A DNA stretch of 64,000 nucleotides, taken from positions 3,172,667-3,236,666 of the forward strand of contig NZ_KB900626.1 in the NCBI RefSeq assembly GCF_000379125.1. Reading direction: 5' to 3'. Each line of letters begins with the position of its first letter. Position 1 is the stretch's first letter. Shown here piece after piece: positions 18,731 through 25,877 of this stretch. The position numbers and the translations under genes were made by a program. The notes beneath the pieces are model-generated. The model was not told the DNA's origin. It searched no databases and was given only the letters and a program-made list of their open reading frames with translations. The DNA is from Methylosinus sp. LW4 (GTDB taxonomy: Bacteria; Pseudomonadota; Alphaproteobacteria; Rhizobiales; Beijerinckiaceae).

Positions 18731-19660
18731 ATGCGCGTCGTCTTCATGGGCACGCCCGATTTCGCCGCGCCTCTGCTCCAGAAAATCGTCGCCGACGGCC
18801 ATGAGGTCGCGGCCGTCTACACGCGCGCGCCGGCCCCGGCCGGCCGCGGCATGGAGCTGAAGCTCTCCCCCGTCCATCGTCTGGCCGAGACGCTCTCCAT
18901 CCCCGTCTTCACGCCCAAGAGCTTCAAGAACGCCGAGACGATCGGCGCTTTCGCCGATCTCGACGCGGATGTCGCCGTGGTCGCCGCCTATGGGCTCATT
19001 CTCCCGCAGGCGGCGCTGGACGCGCCGCGTTTCGGCTGCCTCAATCTGCATGGCTCGCTGCTGCCGCGCTGGCGCGGCGCGGCGCCGATCCAGCGCGCCG
19101 TGATGGCCGGCGACGCCGAGACCGGCGTGATGGTGATGAAGATGGAGGCCGGGCTCGACACCGGGCCCGTCGCCGCGACGGCGCGCGTCGCAATCGGCGA
19201 GGATATGACGACGGGCGAATTGCACGACGCCCTCGCCGCCGCCGGCGCCGAGCTGATGGCCAAATCGCTGCGCGATCTCTCCGAGGGCGGCCTCTTCTTC
19301 ACGCCACAGGCGGAGGAGGGCGTGACTTACGCGCAGAAGATCGACAAGAGCGAGAGCCGCATCGACTGGCGGCGCCCGGCGCGGGAGATTCACAATCTCG
19401 TGCGCGGGCTCTCGCCCTGTCCCGGCGCCTTCTTCGAGAGCGATCTCGGCCATGGCGTCGAGCGCGTGAAAGTGCTGCGCGCCAAGCTCGAGACAGGCGA
19501 AGGCGCGCCCGGCGCGGCGCTCGACGACAAGGGCCTCATCGCCTGCGGCGAGGGCGCCGTTCGGCTGATCGAGGTGCAGCGCGGCGGCAAGGCGCCGATG
19601 GCCATTGCGGAATTTCTGCGCGGCCGCCCGCTCGCGACGGGCATGACTTTGGCGACGTGA
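18731..19660 (+). CDS. fmt: Methionyl-tRNA formyltransferase
   Basis: Transfers a formyl group from 10-formyl-THF to initiator Met-tRNA. It starts [16 protein letters not shown] and carries the catalytic region [20 protein letters not shown] with the following Asp (GLDTGPV region). The C-terminal OB-like tRNA-binding domain includes [24 protein letters not shown] sequence ([17 protein letters not shown]). Length 309 aa, normal. It lies 7 bp after def, and its TGA overlaps the GTG start of truA by 3 nt, so def, fmt and truA are co-transcribed and probably coupled. Confidence 0.97.
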   Translation: MRVVFMGTPDFAAPLLQKIVADGHEVAAVYTRAPAPAGRGMELKLSPVHRLAETLSIPVFTPKSFKNAETIGAFADLDADVAVVAAYGLILPQAALDAPRFGCLNLHGSLLPRWRGAAPIQRAVMAGDAETGVMVMKMEAGLDTGPVAATARVAIGEDMTTGELHDALAAAGAELMAKSLRDLSEGGLFFTPQAEEGVTYAQKIDKSESRIDWRRPAREIHNLVRGLSPCPGAFFESDLGHGVERVKVLRAKLETGEGAPGAALDDKGLIACGEGAVRLIEVQRGGKAPMAIAEFLRGRPLATGMTLAT

Positions 19661-20565
19661 CAGTGACGACGATAACCAATACGGCCGCCCCACCTCCCCC
19701 TAGAGGGGGGAGGTCGATCGCCGCAGGCGAGCGGGAGGGGGTGACGCCCCGGGACTCGGGCGCGACCCCACCCCGGACGGCTGCGCCGTCCGACCCTCCC
19801 CCTGAAGGGGAGGGTGAGCGCGCGGCATTCCGCTACGCTCTCACCATCGAATATGACGGCTCGCCCTTCGTCGGCTGGCAGCGGCAGGAGAATGGCGTCT
19901 CCGTGCAGCAGCGGCTCGAGGAGGCGGTTTCGGCGCTGGAAGCAGGCGAGCGGCGCGTGCTGCATGGCGCCGGGCGCACCGACGCCGGCGTGCATGCGCT
20001 GGGGCAGGTCGGCCATGTCGATCTTTCGCGCGAGTGGCGCGAGGACCGCCTGCGCGACGCGCTCAACGCGCATCTGCGGCCGTCGCCCATCGCCGTGCTG
20101 GAGACGCGCCGCGTCGCGCCGACATTCGAGGCGCGCTTCTCGGCCATTCAGCGGCATTATCGCTATGTGATCGACAATCGCCGCGCGCCGCTAACGCTTC
20201 AGCTCGGCCGCGCCTGGCATGTGAAGCGCCCGCTGGACGCGCAGGCCATGCACGCTGCCGCGCAGGCGCTGGTCGGCCGGCATGATTTCACGACATTCCG
20301 CTCGACCGAATGTCAGGCCAACTCGCCGGTGCGGACGCTGGAGCGGCTCGATGTGCGGCGCATGGGCGACGTCATAGAGATCGTCACCTCGGCGCGGTCA
20401 TTCCTGCACAATCAAGTGCGCTCGCTGGCCGGCTCGCTGGAGCATGTCGGCTCCGGCAGATGGAGCGCCGACGATCTGCGCGCGGCGCTCGAGGCGAAGG
20501 ACAGAACCCGCTGCGGTCAGGTCGCCCCGCCGCATGGGCTCTATCTCGTCGCCGTCGATTATTGA
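19657..20565 (+). CDS. truA: tRNA pseudouridine(38-40) synthase with repeat-derived N-terminal extension
   Basis: Makes pseudouridine at positions 38-40 of the tRNA anticodon arm. The conserved domain begins at [20 protein letters not shown] (residue 58). The catalytic Asp is in [19 protein letters not shown]. The second half is [20 protein letters not shown]. The first 57 residues are odd: they are mostly the translation of a family A REP-like element (about 19687-19816), Pro/Gly/Arg-rich and low complexity. The GTG at 19657 overlaps the fmt stop as GTGA. An in-frame GTG inside the repeat at 19741 is an alternative start. There is no in-frame start codon between the repeat and the conserved domain, so translation must begin in or before the repeat. 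The enzyme itself looks intact. Confidence 0.93.
   Translation: MTVTTITNTAAPPPPRGGRSIAAGEREGVTPRDSGATPPRTAAPSDPPPEGEGERAAFRYALTIEYDGSPFVGWQRQENGVSVQQRLEEAVSALEAGERRVLHGAGRTDAGVHALGQVGHVDLSREWREDRLRDALNAHLRPSPIAVLETRRVAPTFEARFSAIQRHYRYVIDNRRAPLTLQLGRAWHVKRPLDAQAMHAAAQALVGRHDFTTFRSTECQANSPVRTLERLDVRRMGDVIEIVTSARSFLHNQVRSLAGSLEHVGSGRWSADDLRAALEAKDRTRCGQVAPPHGLYLVAVDY
19687..19816. repeat. REP-like composite repeat (family A), copy inside truA
   Basis: About 130 bp composed of a terminal hairpin (CACCTCCCCCT/AGGGGGGAGGT-like), a central AGGGGGTGACGCCCC stretch, a CCCCACCCCGGACGG region and a second terminal hairpin (ACCCTCCCCCT/AGGGGAGGGT-like). It aligns along its length with 25019-25146. It is open in the truA frame and forms most of that protein's first 57 codons. 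Confidence 0.85.
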
Positions 20566-20576
20566 GGCTGCGACGC

Positions 20577-20697
20577 CCCCTCCCTCACCCTCCCCCGCTT
20601 CGCGGGAGAGGAGATGGCGGGCGTTACGCGAACTCTCGATGAAACGCGGAAACTGCTCCCTCTCCCGCAAAGCGGGGGAGGGTCGGGGAGGGGGCCG
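20577..20697. repeat. REP-like repeat (family B), copy 2 with a second hairpin
   Basis: The segment 20628-20697 is the 70-bp gap-free match to 1321-1390. It is preceded at about 20577-20612 by a related hairpin (CTCCCCCGC-TTC-GCGGGAGAG). The composite lies between the convergent truA and 20708-21022 genes, where it may also stop transcription. Confidence 0.75.
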
Positions 20698-20707
20698 CCT
20701 CTCCGGC

Positions 20708-21022
20708 TTACTCGATACCCGCCTCACGATTGCGCATGTTGATGGCGTTGCGGAGCTGCTCGTTGATCGCGACCGGATCGGTCGGCGAGGGCTTGGCCTG
20801 CAGCAGCGCGCCACGCACCAGGGAGGCCTCCTCGGCCGTCAGCACAACTGGGCCGGCCATGAAGGCCGCGTTGGGCAGCGTGTGCAGAATCCTCAAGCGA
20901 TTGGGATGATCCTTGACCTCGACGACGCGATCTGCGACCGGCTTGCCGTCCACACAGACATAAGGACCGATGACTTCGACTTTGTGGCCATCGTCGGTAT
21001 TTCTGATGAAAGTCGTTTGCAT
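20708..21022 (-). CDS. Hypothetical protein, 104 aa
   Basis: No family recognised. The first half is beta-rich (TTFIRNTDDGHKVEVIGPYV, then CVDGKPVADRVVEVKDHP). The second half is helical (LTAEEASLVRGALLQAKPSP, then AINEQLRNAINMRNREAG). No signal peptide or membrane helix. The ATG at 21022 is taken because the conserved-looking domain begins there; only a weak GTGGCGAC precedes it. Convergent with truA across the family B repeat. Confidence 0.62.
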   Translation of the reverse strand: MQTTFIRNTDDGHKVEVIGPYVCVDGKPVADRVVEVKDHPNRLRILHTLPNAAFMAGPVVLTAEEASLVRGALLQAKPSPTDPVAINEQLRNAINMRNREAGIE

Positions 21023-21105
21023 TGTCGTCGCCACTCGTGCTGGATTGAACTTCGCGCAAAATGGCAGCAAGTTTCGTGCCGGCTAGACGGCTGGAGACGA
21101 ATACT

Positions 21106-21321
21106 CTAGCGGAGCCGCCTGGTCAGCCGAACGAGCGCCGCGACGAGCAGCCCGCCGAGACAAAGAGCCGCCGCGAGCTCGACCAAAAGCATGCCGAATC
21201 CAAAGGAGAGCGGCATTTCCCCGCTGTCCGGCGCGGGCGGTGGAGCGTAAAACAGAGACAGAGCCATTCCCGCCGCGCCGATCAGCGCGAGGAAGAGGCA
21301 GAAGCCGACAAAGAGCCGCAA
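21106..21321 (-). CDS. Small two-helix membrane protein
   Basis: The 71-aa product has two hydrophobic helices (LFVGFCLFLALIGAAGMALS and GMLLVELAAALCLGGLLVAA) joined by a Pro-rich loop, and ends with a positive cytoplasmic tail (RLTRRLR). No family identified. The only upstream start candidate is a TTG at 21321 with a poor ribosome-binding site, so the start is uncertain. It is divergent from the small gene at 21336. Confidence 0.45.
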   Translation of the reverse strand: MRLFVGFCLFLALIGAAGMALSLFYAPPPAPDSGEMPLSFGFGMLLVELAAALCLGGLLVAALVRLTRRLR

Positions 21322-21335
21322 GATCGAGCCCAGCT

Positions 21336-21503
21336 ATGACCGAGGAAGGAAAGAAGCGCCGCCAGCCGCCCCCGCCGCCCAAGAAGAACGCCGCGGCGCT
21401 GGTCGCCGCGCTGAGGGCCAATCTGCGCCGACGCAAGGCGGCAGCGCAATCGCCGAGCGAAGGGGAAAAGGGCGAAACGGCGAAAACCCCGCCCGCGGAC
21501 TGA
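21336..21503 (+). CDS. Small basic protein, 55 aa
   Basis: It starts MTEEGKKRRQPPPPPKKN, then has an amphipathic basic helix AAALVAALRANLRRRKAAA and an acidic/Ser tail. Short proteins with a LR-N-L-RRRKA helix occur widely in Rhizobiales, often as orphan genes of unknown role. The ATG lies 14 bp from the divergent membrane-protein start, leaving very little room for two promoters, so one of the two genes may be spurious. Confidence 0.5.
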   Translation: MTEEGKKRRQPPPPPKKNAAALVAALRANLRRRKAAAQSPSEGEKGETAKTPPAD

Positions 21504-21554
21504 TCGGAAATCTCATACGGCTTCCGATTGATTGCTTCGCGAGGCAAATACAAT

Positions 21555-21693
21555 CCCCCTCGTCCTGAGGCGCTTTTTGCGGCACGCAAAAAGCCTCGAA
21601 GGACGATCCAGCGCCACGCAGCGGCGACCCTTCGAGACGCCCGCACCCAAGTCGGGCAAGCCCGACTTGGGTGCGGGCTCCTCAGGGCGAGGG
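21555..21693. repeat. Compound intergenic palindrome with 19-bp perfect arms
   Basis: Outer arms CCCTCGTCCTGAGG and CCTCAGGGCGAGGG enclose a GCTTTTTGCG-GCAC-GCAAAAAGC hairpin and a longer hairpin with 19-bp perfect arms at 21639-21657 and 21660-21678, separated by 2 nt. It has the look of a mobile-derived intergenic element (BIME/MITE-like). It lies in the gap between a small gene and the FemAB-like gene and shows no coding potential. Confidence 0.8.
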
Positions 21694-21729
21694 ATGGATG
21701 TTGCGTCCAAATGGATTGAGCGGACGACC

Positions 21730-22953
21730 TCAGGCTTCGGAGCCGCCCTCTTCCTCGCGGCGGAAGGGCAGGCTCGCCTCATAATCGGCGATCGCCTCGT
21801 CCACGGCCACTTTCTCGCGCGAGAGAAACTCGACCACCGCGGTCCGCAGCCGCGCGTCAGCGAAATCATGCGCCGAATGGGTGGCGACGGGCCGATAGCC
21901 GCGCGCCAGCTTGTGCTCGCCCTGGGCGCCGGCCTCCACGCGCTTGTAGCCGTGGCGAATGGCGTATTCGATCGCCTGATAATAGCAGACCTCGAAATGC
22001 AGAAAGGGCCGCTCCTCCAGCGCGCCCCAATTGCGGCCGTAGATGGCGTCGTCGCCGAGAAAATTGATCGCCCCGGCGATGTAATGCCCCTCGCGCCGCG
22101 CCATCACCAGGAGGATGCGGTCCGCCATGGTCTCGCCGATGCGATCGAAGAAATCGCGCGTCAGATAGGGCCGTCCCCATTTGCGCGCGCCCGTGTCCAT
22201 ATAGAAGGCGTAGAATTTCTCCCAATGCGCGGGCTCTATGTCCGCGCCGGTCAGAAGATCGATCGAGACGTCGTCGCCCAGCGCGTCGCGGCGCTCGCGC
22301 TTGATCGTCTTGCGCTTGCGTGAGGAGAGCGCGGCGAGGAAATCGTCGAACTCCCGGTAGCCTTCGTTGAAAAAATGGAACTGCTCGCCGGCGCGCGGCG
22401 CGAAGCCCTCGGCCGTCAGCGCGCCGACCTCGCCCTCTGTCGCGAAGGTGACATGGATGGAGGAGGCCTCCGCCGCCTGACGCAGCGCGCGCAGCGCATG
22501 GATCAGGCCCGGCAGCGCGCCCTCCGGCGCATCGCGGGCGATGAGCAGCCGCCGCCCCGTCGCCGGGGTGAAGGGAACCGCGACCTGCACCTTGGGATAA
22601 TAGCGCCCGCCGGCGTTCTCATAGGCCTGAGCCCAGCCGAAATCGAAGACATATTCCCCCATGCTGTGCATCTTCACATAGGAGGGCGCGGCCGCGACGA
22701 GGCGGCCTTCGGCGTCTTCCAATATCGTGTAGAGCGGCGTCCAGCCGCTGCGTCCGCCGACCGATTTGGAGCGCTCCAGCGCCAGCAAAAAGGCGCTGGA
22801 GATAAAGGGATTGTGCCGCTCGCCGCCGGCCTCCTCGGCGGTGAGGCCGGGCGGATTGGCGAGCGCGTCCCAGGCCGCGGCGTCGATCTGCTCGAGCGAG
22901 GGGATGAAACGGGCCGTCAGACGAGCCGAGGACGTCCTTTGATCTGAGCACAT
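21730..22953 (-). CDS. FemAB-like GNAT-fold protein (DUF482)
   Basis: About 407 aa, a double-GNAT-fold protein of the DUF482/FemAB_like type, annotated in many genomes as peptidoglycan biosynthesis/recognition. Typical segments are HNPFISSAFLLALERSKSVG, PSYVKMHSMGEYVFDFGWAQ, EGYREFDDFLAALSSRKRKT, GAINFLGDDAIYGRNWGALE and RGYRPVATHSAHDFAD. Its transferred group and acceptor are unknown. The ATG at 22953 is used; a GTG ten codons upstream (22983) is also possible, and neither has a good ribosome-binding site. It is a single gene, divergent from the FmdB-like gene. Confidence 0.88.
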   Translation of the reverse strand: MCSDQRTSSARLTARFIPSLEQIDAAAWDALANPPGLTAEEAGGERHNPFISSAFLLALERSKSVGGRSGWTPLYTILEDAEGRLVAAAPSYVKMHSMGEYVFDFGWAQAYENAGGRYYPKVQVAVPFTPATGRRLLIARDAPEGALPGLIHALRALRQAAEASSIHVTFATEGEVGALTAEGFAPRAGEQFHFFNEGYREFDDFLAALSSRKRKTIKRERRDALGDDVSIDLLTGADIEPAHWEKFYAFYMDTGARKWGRPYLTRDFFDRIGETMADRILLVMARREGHYIAGAINFLGDDAIYGRNWGALEERPFLHFEVCYYQAIEYAIRHGYKRVEAGAQGEHKLARGYRPVATHSAHDFADARLRTAVVEFLSREKVAVDEAIADYEASLPFRREEEGGSEA

Positions 22954-23099
22954 GGCGCCCGCGGTTTTGAAAGAGAGCTGCACACTCTACGCAAAGCGAA
23001 AGACGTTCCAATCGGCTTTTTGCTCGCGCGCCGCCGGCACGGTTATTGCTTCAAAATTAGGCGCCTGTGTGCCGACGAGAGGAATGGACGAGGAAACGA

Positions 23100-23339
23100 A
23101 TGCCGCTCTACTCCTATGAATGCCAAGATTGCCATGCGGAGTTCGAACTGCTGGTCAGCGCTTCGGACACGCCCGTCTGCCCATCTTGCGGAAGCGAGAA
23201 ATTGCAGCAGCAGGTCGCCAAAATCTGCGTCGAGATCAAATATCCCGCCATTGCCAAATCCTGGCGCAAGGCGGCCGCCGCCGAGGGCGAGCTGTCCAAT
23301 TTCAGCAAGAAGGAAATTCAAGCGAAGCCGAAGAGCTGA
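23100..23339 (+). CDS. FmdB family zinc-ribbon protein
   Basis: A 79-aa protein starting MPLYSYECQDCHAEFELLV. Two Cys-x2-Cys pairs (CQDC and CPSC) form the predicted zinc ribbon. The tail is basic and helical. This FmdB-type family is named after a putative regulator of amide and urea use in Methylophilus, but its general role is unknown. The ATG at 23100 has GAGGAAACG directly upstream and gives the family-typical N-terminus. Single gene convergent with the VOC gene. Confidence 0.88.
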   Translation: MPLYSYECQDCHAEFELLVSASDTPVCPSCGSEKLQQQVAKICVEIKYPAIAKSWRKAAAAEGELSNFSKKEIQAKPKS

Positions 23340-23367
23340 CGCGCCTTCGGCTCTTTCGCTCGGGGCG

Positions 23368-23712
23368 TCAGCGTCCGGCTGGCGCCTGCAGGCTCCATAT
23401 CCGCCCGTCGGGATCGCGGATGGTCATTTCCCGCGTTCCCCAATGCGTATCCGCGAAGGGCGAGACGATGTCGATCGACGGGTCGAGGCGAAACGCCTCC
23501 TCGTCGGCGACATTCAAGACCAGGCGTGTCTGCGGCGTCTCGCTCTCGGGAATTTCGGCGATGAAGAGATAAGGGCCGGCGCCGTTGCGGAGCTGGCCGG
23601 AGTTGTGATCCGTCTCGAACTCCAGAGCGTAGCCGAGAGACTGGAAGAATTTCGCCGCTTTGCCCCAATTGTGGGTGGTCAGGAAAATGGCTTCAACGCC
23701 CTTTGTCGTCAT
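23368..23712 (-). CDS. VOC (glyoxalase/bleomycin-resistance-like) protein
   Basis: 114 aa, one vicinal-oxygen-chelate unit: [20 protein letters not shown] opens the first beta-alpha-beta-beta-beta module, and [16 protein letters not shown] closes the second. Its reaction or ligand is not deducible; members include isomerases, dioxygenases and drug-binding proteins. It is translated from a good GGAGGAG site and overlaps the 3' end of the upstream ribbon-helix-helix gene by 20 bp, so the two form one operon and the upstream protein probably controls it. Confidence 0.85.
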   Translation of the reverse strand: MTTKGVEAIFLTTHNWGKAAKFFQSLGYALEFETDHNSGQLRNGAGPYLFIAEIPESETPQTRLVLNVADEEAFRLDPSIDIVSPFADTHWGTREMTIRDPDGRIWSLQAPAGR

Positions 23713-23890
23713 CTCGGCTCTCCTCCTTTGGTGAGTGGGCGGCTTGCTCGCGCGCGTCGAGATAGGCGCGCAGCGCGGCGGCGACCAAGGCCGAGAGGGA
23801 TTGCTCCGTCTCTATGGCGTGGTGCTTGACCCGCCGGATCAGCCCCAGCGGCAAATACACGTTGAACTGCTTGACCTCGTCATCCGCCAT
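23693..23890 (-). CDS. Ribbon-helix-helix (CopG-type) protein
   Basis: 65 aa. The N-terminal strand [20 protein letters not shown] and helices [20 protein letters not shown] fit the ribbon-helix-helix fold, followed by an acidic tail. It is the first gene of an operon with the VOC gene (20-bp overlap). There is no Shine-Dalgarno sequence before the ATG; instead a promoter-like TATACT lies 7 nt away, so the mRNA may be leaderless. Tandem CTAG palindromes overlap this promoter and look like its own operator. It could alternatively be an antitoxin-like protein, but the partner is not toxin-like. Confidence 0.8.
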   Translation of the reverse strand: MADDEVKQFNVYLPLGLIRRVKHHAIETEQSLSALVAAALRAYLDAREQAAHSPKEESRDDDKGR

Positions 23891-23895
23891 GATTG

Positions 23896-23925
23896 CTAGT
23901 ATACTAGTATTCTAGCGCATGTCGA
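23896..23925 (-). promoter_or_regulatory. Candidate leaderless promoter with CTAG operator
   Basis: On the minus strand TCGACA (23920-23925), a 16-nt spacer and TATACT (23898-23903) place the predicted start at or beside the ATG of the ribbon-helix-helix gene. A perfect palindrome CTAGTATACTAG (23896-23907) covers the -10, and CTAGTATTCTAG (23904-23915) overlaps it with an 8-bp step. This spacing suits cooperative ribbon-helix-helix dimers. Confidence 0.55.
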
Positions 23926-24029
23926 GCCCTGATCGCAGCGCTGACCGACTTCGCGGACCTTGGCGGCCCTTGGCCGACCTTGCGGACGGAGCCGGATGAC
24001 GGCGCGGCGTGGGCGTGCTAAGCGCGCAC

Positions 24030-24980
24030 ATGCTCGAAGGACTTCCCCCCAATGGCGCCAGCCACGGCCTGCGCCTCGTCTGCGACCAGAAAACTGCGCG
24101 CGCCATCGCCGATCTCGTGGTCGAGACTTTCGACCCGGCCGAGACCGCGGCCACGGCTTTCGAGGAGCCGGATGAAAAAAGCTGGGCCGTCGAGGTCTAT
24201 TTCGGCGATCCGCCCGACGAAGCGCAGATCCGCGCGCTGATCGAGGCCGCCGCCGGCGCGGAGGCCGCCGCGGCCGCGCAATTTTTCGAGATTTCGCAGA
24301 AGGATTGGGTGGGCGCCTCGCTCGAAGGGCTGCGGCCCGTGCGCGCCGGACGCTTCCTGGTCCATGGCTCGCATGATCGCGGCCGCGTCGGCGCGAGCGA
24401 CATCGGCATAGAGATAGAGGCGGCGCTCGCCTTCGGCACCGGCCACCACGGCACCACGCTCGGCTGCCTGCTGACTCTCGCGGAAATCTGCAAGCAGCGG
24501 CGCCCGCAGAATGTGCTGGATGTGGGGACCGGCACCGGCGTGCTCGCCATCGCCGCCGCACGCCTGCTGCGACAGCCCATCGCCTGCGGCGATATCGATC
24601 CCGTGGCGGTGGAAACGGCGGGCGTCAACGCGCGCTTCAACGGCGTCGGCGATCTGGTGCGGCCGGTCGTCGCCGTGGGCGTGCGCCATCCGGCGCTGGC
24701 GCCGGACCGTTATGACCTGATCTTCGCCAATATTCTCGCCAAGCCGCTGCGTCTGCTCGCGCCCAAGATTGCCGCCGTCGCCGCGCCGGGCGCCGAGCTC
24801 GTGCTCTCCGGCCTGCTGGCGCGCGATGTGCCGGGCGTGCTCTCCGCCTATCGCGCGCAGGGTTTTTCGCTGGCGAAGCGCCGCGACATAGACGGCTGGG
24901 CGACCCTGCTGCTGCGCAGCGGCGGCGCCGCGCCCCGGCCCGATTGGCGCCTGCCCGACGACGAAGACGACGAGGACTGA
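24030..24980 (+). CDS. prmA: Ribosomal protein L11 methyltransferase
   Basis: SAM-dependent methylation of ribosomal protein L11. The N-terminal substrate-recognition domain is followed by IEIEAALAFGTGHHGTTLGC, the SAM-binding motif NVLDVGTGTGVLAIAAARLL, and the catalytic-region motif LIFANILAKPLRLLAP. It ends in an acidic Asp/Glu tail. Length is about 316 aa, slightly longer than usual because of the tail. The ATG at 24030 is used; a GTG at 24009 is an equally possible start, and neither has a clear ribosome-binding site. It is divergent from the ribbon-helix-helix/VOC operon. Confidence 0.95.
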   Translation: MLEGLPPNGASHGLRLVCDQKTARAIADLVVETFDPAETAATAFEEPDEKSWAVEVYFGDPPDEAQIRALIEAAAGAEAAAAAQFFEISQKDWVGASLEGLRPVRAGRFLVHGSHDRGRVGASDIGIEIEAALAFGTGHHGTTLGCLLTLAEICKQRRPQNVLDVGTGTGVLAIAAARLLRQPIACGDIDPVAVETAGVNARFNGVGDLVRPVVAVGVRHPALAPDRYDLIFANILAKPLRLLAPKIAAVAAPGAELVLSGLLARDVPGVLSAYRAQGFSLAKRRDIDGWATLLLRSGGAAPRPDWRLPDDEDDED

Positions 24981-25018
24981 AGGACCTTCGGCGCGTGATC
25001 GCCGGAGAAGGCGTTTTC

Positions 25019-25146
25019 ACCTCCCCCTCGAGGGGGGAGGTCGAGCGCGAATGCGCTCGGGAGGGGGTGACGCCCCGAGTCTTTGCCGTTGAACCCCACC
25101 CCGTCCGGCTATCGCCGGCCGACCCTCCCCCTAAAGGGGAGGGTGG
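25019..25146. repeat. REP-like composite repeat (family A), full intergenic copy
   Basis: About 128 bp with the same order of parts as the truA copy: hairpin CACCTCCCCCT-CG-AGGGGGGAGGT, a GGGAGGGGGTGACGCCCC stretch, an AACCCCACCCCGTCCGG region and a terminal ACCCTCCCC/GGGGAGGGT hairpin. It lies between prmA and the GNAT gene. Confidence 0.85.
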
Positions 25147-25276
25147 ATACATCCGATTGCCCTAAAGACACGCGTGACGCCGTGTCTGCCCCCTGGCGCG
25201 ATTGCTGCGCTTCGATTCGCAAATCGGCGCGCGCCTTGCTACGCGAAACGCGACGAAAGAGGATGCGACCGCGACC

Positions 25277-25771
25277 ATGGCGCTGACGATCCGACGGCTC
25301 ACGACCGCCGACGCCGCCGAGTTCCATGCTCTGCGGCAGGAGGGGTTTCGCCTGCACGAGCGCGAGTTTCGCTTCGCGCCGGAGGATGAGGCGCATCTCA
25401 CGCTCGAGAATGTCGCGGCGCGGCTGGCGCATGATTTCGTCGTCGGCGCTTTCGAGGGAGAGACGCTGCAAGGCGTCGCCGGTCTCGCGGGCTTCGTCGG
25501 CGCCAAGACGAAGCACAAGGCGCTGCTCTGGGGCATGTATCTGCGCGAGCGCCACAGAGGCGCCGGCGGCGCCGACGCGCTGATGGCCGCGCTGCTGGAA
25601 CATGCGCGCGCGACATATGAGATCGTCACGCTGACCGTGATGCGCGACAATGCGAGAGCGCTGCGTTTCTACGAGCGTTGGGGATTTACGATCTATGGCG
25701 TCGAGCCGGCGTCCGTGAAGACGGCGCAAGGCGCCTATCTCGATGAAGCGCTGATGGCGTTGCGGCTCTAG
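25277..25771 (+). CDS. GNAT family N-acetyltransferase
   Basis: 164 aa. It starts MALTIRRLTTADAAEFHALR, has the acetyl-CoA-binding motif A region ALLWGMYLRERHRGAGGADA, and then LTVMRDNARALRFYERWGFT, the classic GNAT motif B ending. The usual Q/R-x-x-G-x-G/A loop appears as RHRGAGGA. Substrate unknown. The ATG at 25277 begins the conserved domain. It stands between the family A repeat and the aminopeptidase P gene. Confidence 0.87.
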   Translation: MALTIRRLTTADAAEFHALRQEGFRLHEREFRFAPEDEAHLTLENVAARLAHDFVVGAFEGETLQGVAGLAGFVGAKTKHKALLWGMYLRERHRGAGGADALMAALLEHARATYEIVTLTVMRDNARALRFYERWGFTIYGVEPASVKTAQGAYLDEALMALRL

Positions 25772-25840
25772 CGCTATTTGAATTGCATGTTCCTCTCCGA
25801 AAACCGCTTTGCACTTTTCGGGAACATGCAGTCGCCGCGA
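25771..25840. repeat. Rhizobiales-type intergenic palindromic element
   Basis: The stretch beginning AGCGCTATTTGAATTGCATG and including CCGAAAACCGCTTTGCAC and TTTTCGGGAACATGCAG has two partly complementary halves (TTGCATGTTCC/GGGAACATGCA and CCGAAAA/TTTTCGG). Elements with this wording are common between genes in Rhizobiales. No coding signal. Confidence 0.6.
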
Positions 25841-25877
25841 TATTGCCGCAGAGCGGGGAAGGGCATAGGTTCGAGAC

